Source: Paracoccaceae bacterium (GTDB lineage Bacteria > Pseudomonadota > Alphaproteobacteria > Rhodobacterales > Rhodobacteraceae). From it: a stretch of DNA of 64,000 nt. The position numbers and the translations under genes are program-made. The notes beneath the pieces are model-generated. The model saw nothing but the letters and a program-made list of their open reading frames with translations. It was not told the origin of the DNA and did no database searches. This document shows positions 10,101 through 22,839 of this stretch, piece after piece. Position 1 is the first letter of the stretch. Each line of letters opens with the position of its first letter. The stretch spans positions 1 to 64,000 of the forward strand of contig JAFIEO010000017.1 of NCBI GenBank assembly GCA_020832445.1, read 5' to 3'.

Positions 10101-10115
10101 GTTCTATGCGCGTTC
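10101..10115. promoter_or_regulatory. LexA/SOS box (alphaproteobacterial type)
   Basis: GTTCTATGCGCGTTC matches GTTC-N7-GTTC, 44-58 bp upstream of the lexA start. Confidence 0.88.
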
Positions 10116-10135
10116 ACAGATTGTGTCAAGCCGCC

Positions 10136-11308
10136 TTACAGCGCGATATACCGCATTTGTTCGCCGGCCTTGCGTGGCCCGTCACCCGCGGGATGCACCA
10201 GCAGCGCATCGGCGCCCGCCAGCACCGACAGCAGCGAACTGTCCTGATTGCCCACAGGGGTAATTGTGGGCCCTGGCCCCAGTGCGGCGCGCATGTAATG
10301 TGTGCGCGGCCCGTTCGCGGGCAGATCAGCGCCAAGGGCGGCGGTTGCGGTGGGCATGGGCCATTGCCCCAGCCCTTGCATGGCGCGCAGGGCAGGGCGC
10401 ATGAACAAATGGGCGCAAACGATTGATGACACCGGGTTTCCGGGCAAACCCAGCAGCAGCGCGCCTTGCAACGTTCCGGCCATCAGGGGTTTTCCGGGGC
10501 GCAGGGCGATTTTGTAGAAACTGCGCTTGGCACCCAGCATATCTGCCACAGGGCCAACCAGATCATGATCGCCCACGGACGCACCGCCAATGGTGACAAT
10601 CATATCCGCGCCCGACGCCAGTTCAAACACCGCCCGCAAGGAGCGTTCGGTATCGGATGCAATGGGCAGGATGCGCGCGCGCGCCCCTTCGGCTTCGGCC
10701 AGTGCCTTGATTGCGAATGCGTTGGACGCGATGATCTGGTCGGCGGCGGGCGTGGCACCCGGCATGACAAGTTCATCGCCGGTTGCGATGATGGCCACAT
10801 CGGGGCGGCGGCTGACCGTCACATTCGGGCAGTTCATCGACGCCAGAAGCGCCAGCGCCACAGGGGCCAGCCTGCGCGGCGCGCTGATGGTGTCGCCTGC
10901 CGTGAAATCGGCGGCCCTTGGGCGGATATGGGTGGAGTGGTCCAGCGTGTCCGGCAGGGTGATCCGGCCATCATGGCAGGTGGTATCCTCTTGCAAGACC
11001 ACGCGCCCCACGCCTGCGGGCACGGGCGCGCCGGTGAAAATGCGCACTGCGTCGCCCACGCCTACCGTGCCGTTGAACGCATGTCCGGCGGCTGCTTCGC
11101 CGATAAGACGCAAGTTTGCGCCCGCGGTTGCGTCAGCGCCCACGCCGTAGCCATCCATTGCCGAGGCCGCGAATGGCGGTTGGTCGCGTTGCGCGCAGAC
11201 CGCTTCGCGCAGCACCCGACCGGCGGCATCTTGCAGCGGCACCTGTTCGGTATCAAGTGGCCGGATCATGGCGAATACACGGGCAAGCGCATCTTCCGGT
11301 GTGATCAT
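10136..11308 (-). CDS. moeA: Molybdopterin molybdenumtransferase
   Basis: 390 aa; [53 protein letters not shown]. Confidence 0.95.
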   Translation of the reverse strand: MITPEDALARVFAMIRPLDTEQVPLQDAAGRVLREAVCAQRDQPPFAASAMDGYGVGADATAGANLRLIGEAAAGHAFNGTVGVGDAVRIFTGAPVPAGVGRVVLQEDTTCHDGRITLPDTLDHSTHIRPRAADFTAGDTISAPRRLAPVALALLASMNCPNVTVSRRPDVAIIATGDELVMPGATPAADQIIASNAFAIKALAEAEGARARILPIASDTERSLRAVFELASGADMIVTIGGASVGDHDLVGPVADMLGAKRSFYKIALRPGKPLMAGTLQGALLLGLPGNPVSSIVCAHLFMRPALRAMQGLGQWPMPTATAALGADLPANGPRTHYMRAALGPGPTITPVGNQDSSLLSVLAGADALLVHPAGDGPRKAGEQMRYIAL

Positions 11309-11784
11309 GAACCGGCCTCATACCGGCCGGATTTGCCGCCATCTTTCAGCACGACGCGCGTGGCGGTGATGGTCATGGATTTTTCGGCGGCCTTGAGCAT
11401 GTCATAGACTGTCAGCGCCGCGACAGATGCTGCGGTCAGGGCTTCCATTTCAACGCCGGTCTGGCCTGTGGTGCGCACTTCAGCGCGGATGCGCACACCG
11501 GGCAGGCTGTCATCGGGCGTCAGGTCCACACTGACCTTGGTAATCGGCAGCGGATGACATAGCGGGATCAGATCTGCGCAGCGTTTGGCCCCCATGATAC
11601 CCGCCAGCCGCGCAACGCCCAGCACATCGCCCTTCTTGGCGCGCCCTTCGGTGATCAGCGCCAGTGTTTCGGGCAGCATCTGCACTGCACTTTCGGCAAC
11701 GGCCACCCGCGCGGTGTGGGACTTTTGCGACACATCGACCATGTGCGCGTGGCCATCAGCGTCAAAATGGGTCAGTTTTTCCAC
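11305..11784 (-). CDS. moaC: Cyclic pyranopterin monophosphate synthase
   Basis: [33 protein letters not shown] start adjacent to the trpC stop. Confidence 0.95.
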   Translation of the reverse strand: MEKLTHFDADGHAHMVDVSQKSHTARVAVAESAVQMLPETLALITEGRAKKGDVLGVARLAGIMGAKRCADLIPLCHPLPITKVSVDLTPDDSLPGVRIRAEVRTTGQTGVEMEALTAASVAALTVYDMLKAAEKSMTITATRVVLKDGGKSGRYEAGS

Positions 11785-11785
11785 A

Positions 11786-12592
11786 TTACACCTTTTCGGA
11801 CTGGGGCGGTGCCAGAAGCGCGCGTGTGGCGGCTGCGACATCGGGCTGCCGCATCAGGCTTTCGCCAATCAGGAAGCTGCGCGCGCCATGCGTGGCCAGA
11901 TCGGCCAGATCTGCGGGGGTATAAATGCCGCTTTCGGCCACCAGCAACTTGCCTTCGGGCACCAGTTTCGACAGGCGGCGCGTGGTGTCAAGTGTCACCT
12001 CGAATGTATTGAGGTTGCGGTTGTTGATGCCCAGCAGGGGCGACTTCAGCGCCAGCGCGCGCTCCAGTTCAGCCTCGTCATGGGTTTCGACCAGAACATC
12101 CATGCCCCAGCCAAAGGCCGCATCTTCCAGTTCCTGCGCCTGTGCATCACTGACCGATGCCATGATGATCAGGATGCAATCGGCGTTCAGTGCGCGCGAT
12201 TCGGCGACCTGCCATGTGTCATACAGGAAATCCTTGCGCAGCGCGGGCAGTGTGACGGCGCTGCGCGCGGCGACCAGAAAGTCGTCGGCACCCTGAAAAC
12301 TGGGGGTGTCGGTCAGCACGCTTAAACAAGTGGCGCCCCCGTCGGCATAGGCGCGCGCCAGTTCGGGCGGGTTGAAATCCGCGCGGATCAGGCCCTTGGA
12401 CGGGCTGGCCTTCTTGATCTCGGCGATCAGCCCGTAGCCGCCCTGTTGTGCCGTGGCCAGCGCCTTGGCAAAACCGCGCGGCGCGCTGGCGTTGCGCGCG
12501 GCATCTTCAACCTGCGCGCGCGGGCGCGCGGCCTTGCGGGTGGCGACATCTTCCAGCTTATAGGCTTTGATCTTGTCCAGAATGGTGGCCAT
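11786..12592 (-). CDS. trpC: Indole-3-glycerol phosphate synthase
   Basis: [41 protein letters not shown]. Confidence 0.97.
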   Translation of the reverse strand: MATILDKIKAYKLEDVATRKAARPRAQVEDAARNASAPRGFAKALATAQQGGYGLIAEIKKASPSKGLIRADFNPPELARAYADGGATCLSVLTDTPSFQGADDFLVAARSAVTLPALRKDFLYDTWQVAESRALNADCILIIMASVSDAQAQELEDAAFGWGMDVLVETHDEAELERALALKSPLLGINNRNLNTFEVTLDTTRRLSKLVPEGKLLVAESGIYTPADLADLATHGARSFLIGESLMRQPDVAAATRALLAPPQSEKV

Positions 12593-12607
12593 TGGCAGTC
12601 CTTTGTT

Positions 12608-13630
12608 TCAATCTTTCACAGGGCTGATCTTGGCCAGCGCGTTCACGGCCCGCATGGCCGCGCCTGATGCGATGCTGTCGCGCGCGCGCTCCACGCCTTC
12701 GGGCAGGGTGGCAGCCTTGTCGGCCACGACCAATGCCGCCGCCGCGTTCAGCAACACTGCATCACGGAATGCCGCGCGCCCTGCACCTTGCAGCATGGCC
12801 AGCAATTCCACGGCGTTTTCCTGCGGGCTGCCGCCCAGAAGCTCCTCAAACGCGTGCACAGGCAGGCCCGCATCTTCGGGGTGCAGGGTGAAGTCCCGTA
12901 ATCCCCCCCCCTCTAGCGCGACCACCTGACTTTCGGCTGCGATCGACAATTCGTCAGTGCCATCCCCGCCATGGACCAGCCACGCCTTGTCAGACCCAAG
13001 CGCGCGCAGGGTTTCGGCCATGGGGCGCAGCAGATCGGGGGAAAACGCGCCGGTCAGCTGGCGTTTGACGCCAGCAGGGTTTGTCAGCGGCCCAAGTATG
13101 TTGAAGATCGTGCGCGTGCCAAGTTCCGCGCGCACGGGGCCGACATGGCGCATGGCGGGGTGGTGCATGGGGGCCATCATGAAGCCGATGCCCACCTCGC
13201 GCAGGGCGCGTTCCACCACCGGCGCGCCGACCATCACCTCAATCCCCAGTGCCCCCAGCGCATCGGCGGCACCGGATTTTGACGACAGATTGCGATTGCC
13301 GTGTTTTGCGACCGGCACGCCCGCACCTGCCACCACAAAGGCCGTGGCGGTGGAAATGTTCAGCGTGCCCTTGCCATCACCGCCGGTGCCGACAATGTCC
13401 ATTGCGCCATCAGGGGCGCTGACCTTGATGCATTTTGCCCGCATCACACTGGCGGCGGCGGCGTATTCGTCAACGGTTTCGCCGCGCGTGCGCATGGCCA
13501 TCAGGAAGCCGCCGGTTTGCGCGGGCGTGGCTTGCCCTTCAAACAGCAGGTTGAAGGCAGTCTCGGCCTCTGAGCGGGTCAGGGGGCGGGCGGCGGCGAT
13601 GGCGATCAGCGGTTTAAGGTCATCCATCAC
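12608..13630 (-). CDS. trpD: Anthranilate phosphoribosyltransferase
   Basis: [52 protein letters not shown]. Confidence 0.97.
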   Translation of the reverse strand: MMDDLKPLIAIAAARPLTRSEAETAFNLLFEGQATPAQTGGFLMAMRTRGETVDEYAAAASVMRAKCIKVSAPDGAMDIVGTGGDGKGTLNISTATAFVVAGAGVPVAKHGNRNLSSKSGAADALGALGIEVMVGAPVVERALREVGIGFMMAPMHHPAMRHVGPVRAELGTRTIFNILGPLTNPAGVKRQLTGAFSPDLLRPMAETLRALGSDKAWLVHGGDGTDELSIAAESQVVALEGGGLRDFTLHPEDAGLPVHAFEELLGGSPQENAVELLAMLQGAGRAAFRDAVLLNAAAALVVADKAATLPEGVERARDSIASGAAMRAVNALAKISPVKD

Positions 13631-14208
13631 GCGGTAACCTGTGCCATGTCCAGAAAATTGCGCAGCATGGCGTGGCCATGCTCGGACCTGATGCTTTCGG
13701 GGTGAAACTGCACCCCTTCAATGGGCAGTTCGCGGTGGCGCAGGCCCATGATCAGCCCGTCTTCCAGCCATGATGTGACTTCCAGACAGTCGGGCAGGGT
13801 CGCGCGGTCCACAACCAGCGAATGATAGCGTGTCGCATTCAGGGGTGTTGGCAGGCCCGCGAACACACCCTTGCCCGCATGGTGCATCGCGCCCAGCTTG
13901 CCATGCACGATCTGGGGCGCGCGCACCACAGTGCCGCCGAATGCCTGCCCGATGGTCTGGTGGCCCAGACACACCCCCAGAAGCGGCACCCGCGCATCGG
14001 CGGCAGCCAGCGTCAGCGGCAGGCATATTCCGGCCTGATCGGGGTCGCAGGGACCGGGCGACAGCACAATGGCCGAAGGGTTCAGCGCCATGGCCTGCTG
14101 CACATCCAGCGCATCATTGCGGTGCACGACGACATCTGCGCCAAGTTCGCCGAAATAATGCACAAGGTTATAGGTGAAGCTGTCGTAATTATCGATCAAT
14201 AGCAGCAT
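13627..14208 (-). CDS. trpG: Anthranilate synthase glutamine amidotransferase component
   Basis: [50 protein letters not shown]. Confidence 0.96.
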   Translation of the reverse strand: MLLLIDNYDSFTYNLVHYFGELGADVVVHRNDALDVQQAMALNPSAIVLSPGPCDPDQAGICLPLTLAAADARVPLLGVCLGHQTIGQAFGGTVVRAPQIVHGKLGAMHHAGKGVFAGLPTPLNATRYHSLVVDRATLPDCLEVTSWLEDGLIMGLRHRELPIEGVQFHPESIRSEHGHAMLRNFLDMAQVTA

Positions 14209-14388
14209 GGGCAGGGCCTTGACGGTTGGGGTGGATGCCCTGAATTAGGGACACTTGCCCTACATGCCCGCGCGCAGGCCGCAAGGTCAAGCCTACAGGC
14301 CGCAATCTGTTTGATCACAGGGCGCTTTTGTGGAATGGATGGCAAGTGCGGCGCGGCTGTCATAATGCTGGTGGCCGCATGAGACAGC

Positions 14389-16086
14389 GTGCTTGCGTTT
14401 GTTCATCAGTATGTCGGCAGTCCAGAGTGGAGAATTCGCGTGAACAGCATGGGTATTGCAGGTTTCGGGCTTGGGTTGGCCATTGCCGCAATGGGCATGG
14501 TGGGGCTTGCGGTGGTGTTTCCCCCGCCGGTGCCCGAGCAACCCGCGACGATTGCCGCCCCCGAAATTGCCCCCCCGGAAGGCGACACCCCGCTACAGGG
14601 TGCAGCACCCGCCGGCCCCGACACCGCGCCGGAAGGGGCGCTGCCCGAACTGGTGTTGTCGGATGACGCCGCGGAACTGGAAGACGGCACAGATGTGGCC
14701 AATGAATCTGACGAATTTTTTGATGAAACCCGATCACGGGATCTGCCGCGCCCTGTCGTGACATCGGATATGGCGCAATTGCCGGGCGATCCGGCGGATG
14801 ATCATTTGTCACCCATGCCTGATACGTCCGGCGGGGCGCAGCGCGCGGGCGATTTGCCGGGGATGGGCCTGCCGCTGGCGCAGTCCGACGCTGATATGTC
14901 GGCCCCCGATATGCCCGCGCCCGCAGCGCCTGTGTCTGACATGGCCGAAGGGGCGCAGGTGCCTGCGGATATGCCCGAAGATGCCGCGCCATCGACACCG
15001 CAACAGGATAGTTCCCTTGCTATGCTGCCCCCCGCGCAAGGCACAGGCGCTGCACCGCGCGCGCCAGACGGCGTGCCGCAGGTCGACGCGCCGCCGCTGC
15101 ACGCGCCCGAACGCGCAGATGCGGAAGATGCGTCCGCGCCTGATGATGACCTGCCGCATGCCGCAACGCCCGAAGATGACAGCGACAGCCAGACGGCACA
15201 GGACGCCCCGCCCGAAGATGGCACCGCAGATGGTGATGCGCCCGCCGATGGTGGCGTGGCGATGCCCGGAACCCGTATCTCGGGCATGCCGGGATTGCCG
15301 TTTTCGCCGCGCGACGCCGTGCCCGCGCTTGTGGGGGCAGGTGCGGATACGGGCGCGGATACGGGCGCGGATGCCACCGATCCGGCCGAGGATGCCGTTG
15401 CGACAGGTGCACTGGAACGTAACGCCATTGCCGTGGGCGGCGCGGGCGCGCCCGAGGGGGCGTTGATGGCGATTGTGCTGAATGACCCCGGCCTGCCCAT
15501 GCCCCTGCGCCGCGAGCTTGCGGCGCGTGATATGGTGTTTACCGTCGCGCTGAACCCCATGGACCCCAGCGCCACAGAGGCCGCAGAGCTGTATCACCAG
15601 TCCGGCAAGGAAGTGCTGATATTGGCAAACGGCATTCCCGCAGGGGCCACGGCGTCTGATATAGATGTCACCTTCGGGGCCTATTTTGACAATGTGCCCC
15701 TTGCGACGGGGGTGATTGACCTGCCCCGCAACGGGTTTGTGCGCAACTCGCGGCTGTTATCCGAAGTCATGGACGTGATCGTGCGCGACGGGTACGGGCT
15801 GGTGACCTTTGCAGGGGGATTGGGGCAGGCGGCGCGCAGTGCGGATGCGATGGGTGTGCCCCATGCCGAAGTGTTCCGCATTCTGGATGCCGAGGATGAA
15901 AGCGCCATCACCATCCGGCGTTTTCTGGACCGTGCCGTGTTTCAGGCAAGTCAGGTGGGGCATGTGATCGTATTTGGCGAGGCCAGCAATGAAGCCACGC
16001 TTGATGCGCTGGATTTGTGGCAATCCGAAGGGCGTGTTGACCAGATCAGTCTGGTTCCTGTGTCGTCCGTTTTGTTGGATCGCTAG
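14389..16086 (+). CDS. Divergent polysaccharide deacetylase family protein with long acidic low-complexity linker
   Basis: C-terminal ~250 aa deacetylase-like (IAVGGAGAPEGALMAIVLNDPGLPMPL...); residues ~40-340 rich in D/A/P/G/E; start may be the internal ATG MNSMGIAG. Confidence 0.75.
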   Translation: MLAFVHQYVGSPEWRIRVNSMGIAGFGLGLAIAAMGMVGLAVVFPPPVPEQPATIAAPEIAPPEGDTPLQGAAPAGPDTAPEGALPELVLSDDAAELEDGTDVANESDEFFDETRSRDLPRPVVTSDMAQLPGDPADDHLSPMPDTSGGAQRAGDLPGMGLPLAQSDADMSAPDMPAPAAPVSDMAEGAQVPADMPEDAAPSTPQQDSSLAMLPPAQGTGAAPRAPDGVPQVDAPPLHAPERADAEDASAPDDDLPHAATPEDDSDSQTAQDAPPEDGTADGDAPADGGVAMPGTRISGMPGLPFSPRDAVPALVGAGADTGADTGADATDPAEDAVATGALERNAIAVGGAGAPEGALMAIVLNDPGLPMPLRRELAARDMVFTVALNPMDPSATEAAELYHQSGKEVLILANGIPAGATASDIDVTFGAYFDNVPLATGVIDLPRNGFVRNSRLLSEVMDVIVRDGYGLVTFAGGLGQAARSADAMGVPHAEVFRILDAEDESAITIRRFLDRAVFQASQVGHVIVFGEASNEATLDALDLWQSEGRVDQISLVPVSSVLLDR

Positions 16087-16157
16087 GGGCGGCATTGCTG
16101 TTTTCGCTCAAGGAAACAGCTTGCGCCGCGCCGCGCGGGGCGCTAGGGGAAAACTAC

Positions 16158-16244
16158 GGCCGCTTGCTGGAACTGGTAGACAGACCAGACTTAAAATCTG
16201 AGGCCCGAATGGGCGTGCGGGTTCGAGTCCCGCAGCGGCTACCA
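16158..16244 (+). tRNA. tRNA-Leu (anticodon UAA)
   Basis: GGCCGCT acceptor, AACTGGTAGACA D-arm, GACTTAAAATC anticodon arm, GGGTTCGAGTCCC T-arm, variable arm, encoded CCA. Confidence 0.95.
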
Positions 16245-16273
16245 CTATTCACCGGACATTTTTTGTAGCGTAA

Positions 16274-16291
16274 CGCGCGATTTATCGCGCG
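16274..16291. other. Short perfect inverted repeat between tRNA-Leu and the convergent nnr 3' end
   Basis: CGCGCGAT-TT-ATCGCGCG. Confidence 0.5.
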
Positions 16292-16312
16292 GCATGCGAT
16301 AACGCGCCCGCC

Positions 16313-17836
16313 TTATTGCAATGTGCGTAACGTTCGGGGCAGGGCGTCCGGCAGGTCTTCGGCAATCAGGCCGGGACCGAACTGGCGCGCTGTTTCGGCA
16401 TGCAGCCAAGCGGCGGCACACGCCGCGTCAAAGGCAGGCAGGCCGCGGGCCAGCAAACCCGTAATCATGCCCGCCAGCACATCGCCCGCCCCTGCTGTGG
16501 CCAGCCATGGCGCTGCGTGGTCGTAACAGGCAGCGTTGATGGCGCAGCGCCCGTCAGGGGCGGCAATCGTGGTGTCGCGCCCTTTCAGCAGCACCACGCA
16601 TCCCGCGCGCGCGGCGGCATCGCAGGTGGCATCGCGTTTGGAATATGCCGGTCCGCGTGTTGGCGCATCTTGCAGCCTGGCTGCAAGATCGGGGAACAGG
16701 CGCGCGAATTCGCCTGCATGCGGGGTCAGAACCACATCAGGGCCAAGCGCGTCAAACCCCGCCGCACCTTGCGCCAGCAGTGTCAGCGCATCGGCATCCA
16801 GCACCGTGGGGCGCCCCGCATGAAGCGCCGTGCGCAGCAGGCCGCCCTCGCGCGTGCCCAGCCCGCCGCCCGGACCAAGGCAAAGCGCGTTCAGGCGCGC
16901 ATCCGCAAGCGTGCGCGCCAGATCATCGCCATCGCGCAGCGGGTGCAGCATTACCGCGTCCAGCCTACAGGCGTTTTCTTGCAGTGCCGCAGGCGGGCAG
17001 CCCAATGTCACAACCCCTGCGCCGATGCGCAATGCCGCGCGCGCCGCAAGGCGGCCCGCGCCGCCCTTGCCCGGCCCGCCCGACAGCACAAGCGCGTGCC
17101 CATGTGTATATTTATGCCCGCTGACGGTTTTTTGTGCCCCCTGTGCGGCGGTCCGGTCCAGCAGTGCTGTGTGCGCAAAGGGCGCGAAATTGCTGTGCAG
17201 GCCAATATCCGCAACTTTCAGCGCGCCACAGGCCTCCGGCCCGTCAGTCAGATAATGCCCGATCTTGGCGCGGTGGAATGTCACTGTCAGATCAGCGGCC
17301 AGCACATAGCCCAGTGCCCGCCCGCTATCCATGCAAAGGCCGCTGGGGGCGTCAATGGCAATGCGCCCGCGCGCAGCCCTGCCCGCCAGTTCTTGCAGTA
17401 TGTTGGTAAGTGCCACATCAAGCGCGCGGGTCAGTCCGGTGCCAAACAGCGCGTCGATGATAAAGGTGTCGGGGGCAAGTGCATCCGCGATTGTGCGCGT
17501 CAACGGATGCACCGCTGCGCTGCGCGCCCATCTGTCATGATTGCGCCGTGCATCGGGTGGCAGCTTGTCATGATCGCCATACAGGCACGCCGTCACCTGC
17601 CAGCCACGCTCAGTCAGCAGCCGCGCCATGACGAAGCCATCGCCGCCGTTATTTCCCGGACCGCACAAAATTAGGGCACTGCATGGTGATTCTTGATCAA
17701 TACCCCAGTGGCGCACGGTTTCATCGACCACCTTCTGCCCTGCGCATTCCATCAATTCCAGTCCGGTGACCGCACCAGAATCGATAGCAGCGCCTTCAAT
17801 GGCGCGCATTTGGGCGGATGTCAGTATTTCAACCAT
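16313..17836 (-). CDS. nnr: Bifunctional NAD(P)H-hydrate epimerase / ADP-dependent dehydratase
   Basis: LILCGPGNNGGDGFVMARLL and C-terminal LSGGPGKGGAGRLAARAALRIGAGVVTLG, ATAGAGDVLAGMITGLLA. Confidence 0.93.
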   Translation of the reverse strand: MVEILTSAQMRAIEGAAIDSGAVTGLELMECAGQKVVDETVRHWGIDQESPCSALILCGPGNNGGDGFVMARLLTERGWQVTACLYGDHDKLPPDARRNHDRWARSAAVHPLTRTIADALAPDTFIIDALFGTGLTRALDVALTNILQELAGRAARGRIAIDAPSGLCMDSGRALGYVLAADLTVTFHRAKIGHYLTDGPEACGALKVADIGLHSNFAPFAHTALLDRTAAQGAQKTVSGHKYTHGHALVLSGGPGKGGAGRLAARAALRIGAGVVTLGCPPAALQENACRLDAVMLHPLRDGDDLARTLADARLNALCLGPGGGLGTREGGLLRTALHAGRPTVLDADALTLLAQGAAGFDALGPDVVLTPHAGEFARLFPDLAARLQDAPTRGPAYSKRDATCDAAARAGCVVLLKGRDTTIAAPDGRCAINAACYDHAAPWLATAGAGDVLAGMITGLLARGLPAFDAACAAAWLHAETARQFGPGLIAEDLPDALPRTLRTLQ

Positions 17837-17969
17837 TTTTCCAAACCCGCTTTTTCCAAAACGCACAAAAATTAGTCACATTGATTAATTTTAGGGCCGC
17901 GTTGCTGATTGGGTGTTTTGTCATACCCAAGTTCCAGTCTATCAGATTGTGAGGAAGGTCTGAACATGA

Positions 17970-18359
<390 letters not shown>

Positions 18360-18419
18360 CCTGATGCAGTTTATTTGGGGGAAACCCCTGAGCGAATTCC
18401 CAAGGAGAAGGAAAAAGAC

Positions 18420-19826
18420 ATGAGTTCAGCTGACGTTCTGAAGCTTATTAAAGACGAAGATATCGCATATCTTGATATCCGTTTCACCGACCCGCGTGGC
18501 CGCATGTTGCATGTGACCATCGTGGGCGATCTGGTCGACGAGGATTTCCTTGAAGAAGGCTTCATGTTTGACGGATCGTCCGTGCCGGGCTGGAAGGGTA
18601 TCGAAGCGTCGGATATGAAACTGGTGTTCGATCTGGACAGCGTTTATGTCGACCCGTTCTATGCCGAGAAAACGCTTGCGATCCATGCGTCCATCGTGGA
18701 ACCCGACACCAACGAGCCTTATGAGCGTGACCCGCGCGGCACCGCCGAAAAGGCCGAATCCTACCTGAAATCATCAGGCATTGGCGACGCCGCCTATTTT
18801 GGCCCCGAAGCCGAATTCTTCGTGTTCGACAGCGTGAAATTCAGCGATTCGATCAATAAGGTCAGCTTCGAGGTTGATGCCGAAGAAGCCGCATGGAATT
18901 CTGACACCGAATATGACACCGGCAATACCGGCCACCGTCCCGGCGTCAAGGGCCACTACTTTGCCATGAATCCGATGGATGCCAATCAGGACATGCGTTC
19001 TGAAATGTTGACCACCATGAAAGACATGGGCATGAAGGTCGACAAGCACCACACCGAAGTGGCGTCCGCACAGCATGAACTTGGCCTGATCTTCGGATCA
19101 CTGACCAAGCAGGCTGACGAAATCATGAAATACAAATATGTCGTGCGCAATGTCGCAGACGCCTATGGCAAGACGGCAACTTTCATGCCCAAGCCTGTCA
19201 AGGGTGACAACGGCACCGGCATGCATGTGAACATGTCGATCTGGAAAGATGGCAAGCCGCTGTTTGCAGGCGACAAATACGCCGATCTTAGCCAGGAAGC
19301 GTTGTGGTTCATTGGCGGCATTCTGAAACATGCCAAAACGCTGAACGCGTTTACCAACCCCACAACCAACAGCTACAAACGCCTGATCCCCGGTTTTGAA
19401 GCACCCGTTCTGCGCGCATTCTCGGCACGCAACCGGTCGGGTTGTATCCGTATTCCATGGACCGAAAGCCCCAAGGCCAAGCGCGTCGAAGCCCGTTTCC
19501 CCGACCCGTCTGCAAACCCCTATCTGGCATTTGCCGCATTGCTGATGGCGGGCCTTGACGGGATCAAGAACAAGATCGATCCGGGCCCTGCATCCGACAA
19601 GGACCTGTATGACCTGCCGCCAGAAGAGCTGGAAGGCATCCCCACAGTTTGCGCATCCTTGCGCGAAGCGCTGGACAGCCTTGCTGCCGATCACGACTTC
19701 CTGCTGGCCGGTGATGTGTTCACCAAGGACCAGATCATGGCCTATATCGATCTTAAATGGGAAGAAGTGTATGCCTATGAGCACACACCCCACCCGATCG
19801 AATATGCGATGTATTACAGCTGCTGA
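18420..19826 (+). CDS. glnA: Glutamine synthetase type I
   Basis: MSSADVLKLIKDEDIAYLDIRFTDPRG; NRSGCIRIPW; terminal EYAMYYSC. Confidence 0.98.
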   Translation: MSSADVLKLIKDEDIAYLDIRFTDPRGRMLHVTIVGDLVDEDFLEEGFMFDGSSVPGWKGIEASDMKLVFDLDSVYVDPFYAEKTLAIHASIVEPDTNEPYERDPRGTAEKAESYLKSSGIGDAAYFGPEAEFFVFDSVKFSDSINKVSFEVDAEEAAWNSDTEYDTGNTGHRPGVKGHYFAMNPMDANQDMRSEMLTTMKDMGMKVDKHHTEVASAQHELGLIFGSLTKQADEIMKYKYVVRNVADAYGKTATFMPKPVKGDNGTGMHVNMSIWKDGKPLFAGDKYADLSQEALWFIGGILKHAKTLNAFTNPTTNSYKRLIPGFEAPVLRAFSARNRSGCIRIPWTESPKAKRVEARFPDPSANPYLAFAALLMAGLDGIKNKIDPGPASDKDLYDLPPEELEGIPTVCASLREALDSLAADHDFLLAGDVFTKDQIMAYIDLKWEEVYAYEHTPHPIEYAMYYSC

Positions 19827-19844
19827 TCAGCCGGTATTCGGAAC

Positions 19845-19875
19845 AAAAGCCCCCGCATTTGCGGGGGCTTTTTTT
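19845..19875 (+). terminator. glnA Rho-independent terminator
   Basis: AAAAGCCCCCGC-ATTT-GCGGGGGCTTTTTTT. Confidence 0.95.
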
Positions 19876-19904
19876 GGTGCTGGAACTGATTTGAATTGCG
19901 GTAT

Positions 19905-20135
19905 TTGTCTTTCGACGGTCATTCGGGCATGAATAAAGCCCGCGCCATCGGTGGGCCGGGGTCTGCCGATCCGACATTTGAGATGTGCAGTTTATGCAGG
20001 CTGCATACTTCTGTGCGCAAGGGCTTGGCATACCATCAGCCAAATCGGCAGGCCGCGGGACGGCCAGACCTATGGCGCGGCGGGCTGCGCCCTTGATTCC
20101 GCGCATTTGGGCTTTCCCGATGTCTTCAAAAGGCC
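19905..20135 (+). repeat. Interspersed nested-palindrome repeat, copy B
   Basis: Core aligns to A, C, D, E without gaps; left end degenerate (TGTCTTTCGACGGTCATTCG, resembles E), right end CAAAAGGCC. Confidence 0.88.
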
Positions 20136-20165
20136 ATTCTCAACCAGCCTGACGGTCAACCAGCT

Positions 20166-22236
<2,071 letters not shown>

Positions 22237-22299
22237 GGTGCACCCCTTTTGCTGCGGTGCAGCATAGCGGGTTTTGCGTCCCGATGCACGCGCAAAAGT

Positions 22300-22752
22300 T
22301 CAGGCGCGGTCATCCTTGGGGGACCCCATGACAACCATGGTCGTCAATGTGTCCAGATAGGGGAACGCGCCCATGTAATCGGTGTGAAAATGTTTGTAAG
22401 CCGCCAGATCGCGCACTTCCACGCGCAGCAGGTATTCGACTGTGCCGGTAATGTTGTGGCATTCGCGCACCTGCGGGGCTGCGCGCATCAGGTGTTCAAA
22501 TTCTTCCTGTGCAGCCTTGGTGTGGCGCGACAGGCCCACAGTGACATAGGCGATGAAGCCGATGCCGGTTTGCAAAGGGTCCAGCACGGCCTTGTAGCCG
22601 GTGATGACGCGCCTGCGTTCCAGTTCCTGCACGCGGCGCAAACATGCAGACGGCGACAGCCCGACGCGTTCGGCCAGATCAAGGTTGGAAATGCGCCCTT
22701 CCTGCGTCAGGATGCGCAATATATGTTCGGATATTTTGTCTAGTCCCGCCAT
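22300..22752 (-). CDS. Lrp/AsnC-family transcriptional regulator
   Basis: LDKISEHILRILTQEGRISNLDLAERVGLSPSACLRRVQELERRRVITGY. Confidence 0.93.
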   Translation of the reverse strand: MAGLDKISEHILRILTQEGRISNLDLAERVGLSPSACLRRVQELERRRVITGYKAVLDPLQTGIGFIAYVTVGLSRHTKAAQEEFEHLMRAAPQVRECHNITGTVEYLLRVEVRDLAAYKHFHTDYMGAFPYLDTLTTMVVMGSPKDDRA

Positions 22753-22755
22753 AAG

Positions 22756-22790
22756 TTGCAAATTATGCGTCTGACTTGCAGTATTTGCAA
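22756..22790. promoter_or_regulatory. Operator-like inverted repeat in the divergent Lrp/LysE intergenic region
   Basis: TTGCAAAT-N19-ATTTGCAA, perfect 8 bp arms. Confidence 0.55.
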
Positions 22791-22839
22791 TTCAATTTCC
22801 TGAAATCTGCATTAAGTTTTGCGCAAGTATGGGATTGAG

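Noticed and set aside
15354-15377. Short tandem duplication (GCGGATACGGGC)x2 as a separate repeat element
   Set aside because: It lies in the low-complexity coding linker of the deacetylase-like gene and is explained by the GADT peptide duplication.
16274-16291. CGCGCGATTTATCGCGCG as a Rho-independent terminator
   Set aside because: No T tract directly follows the stem on either strand; kept only as an inverted repeat.
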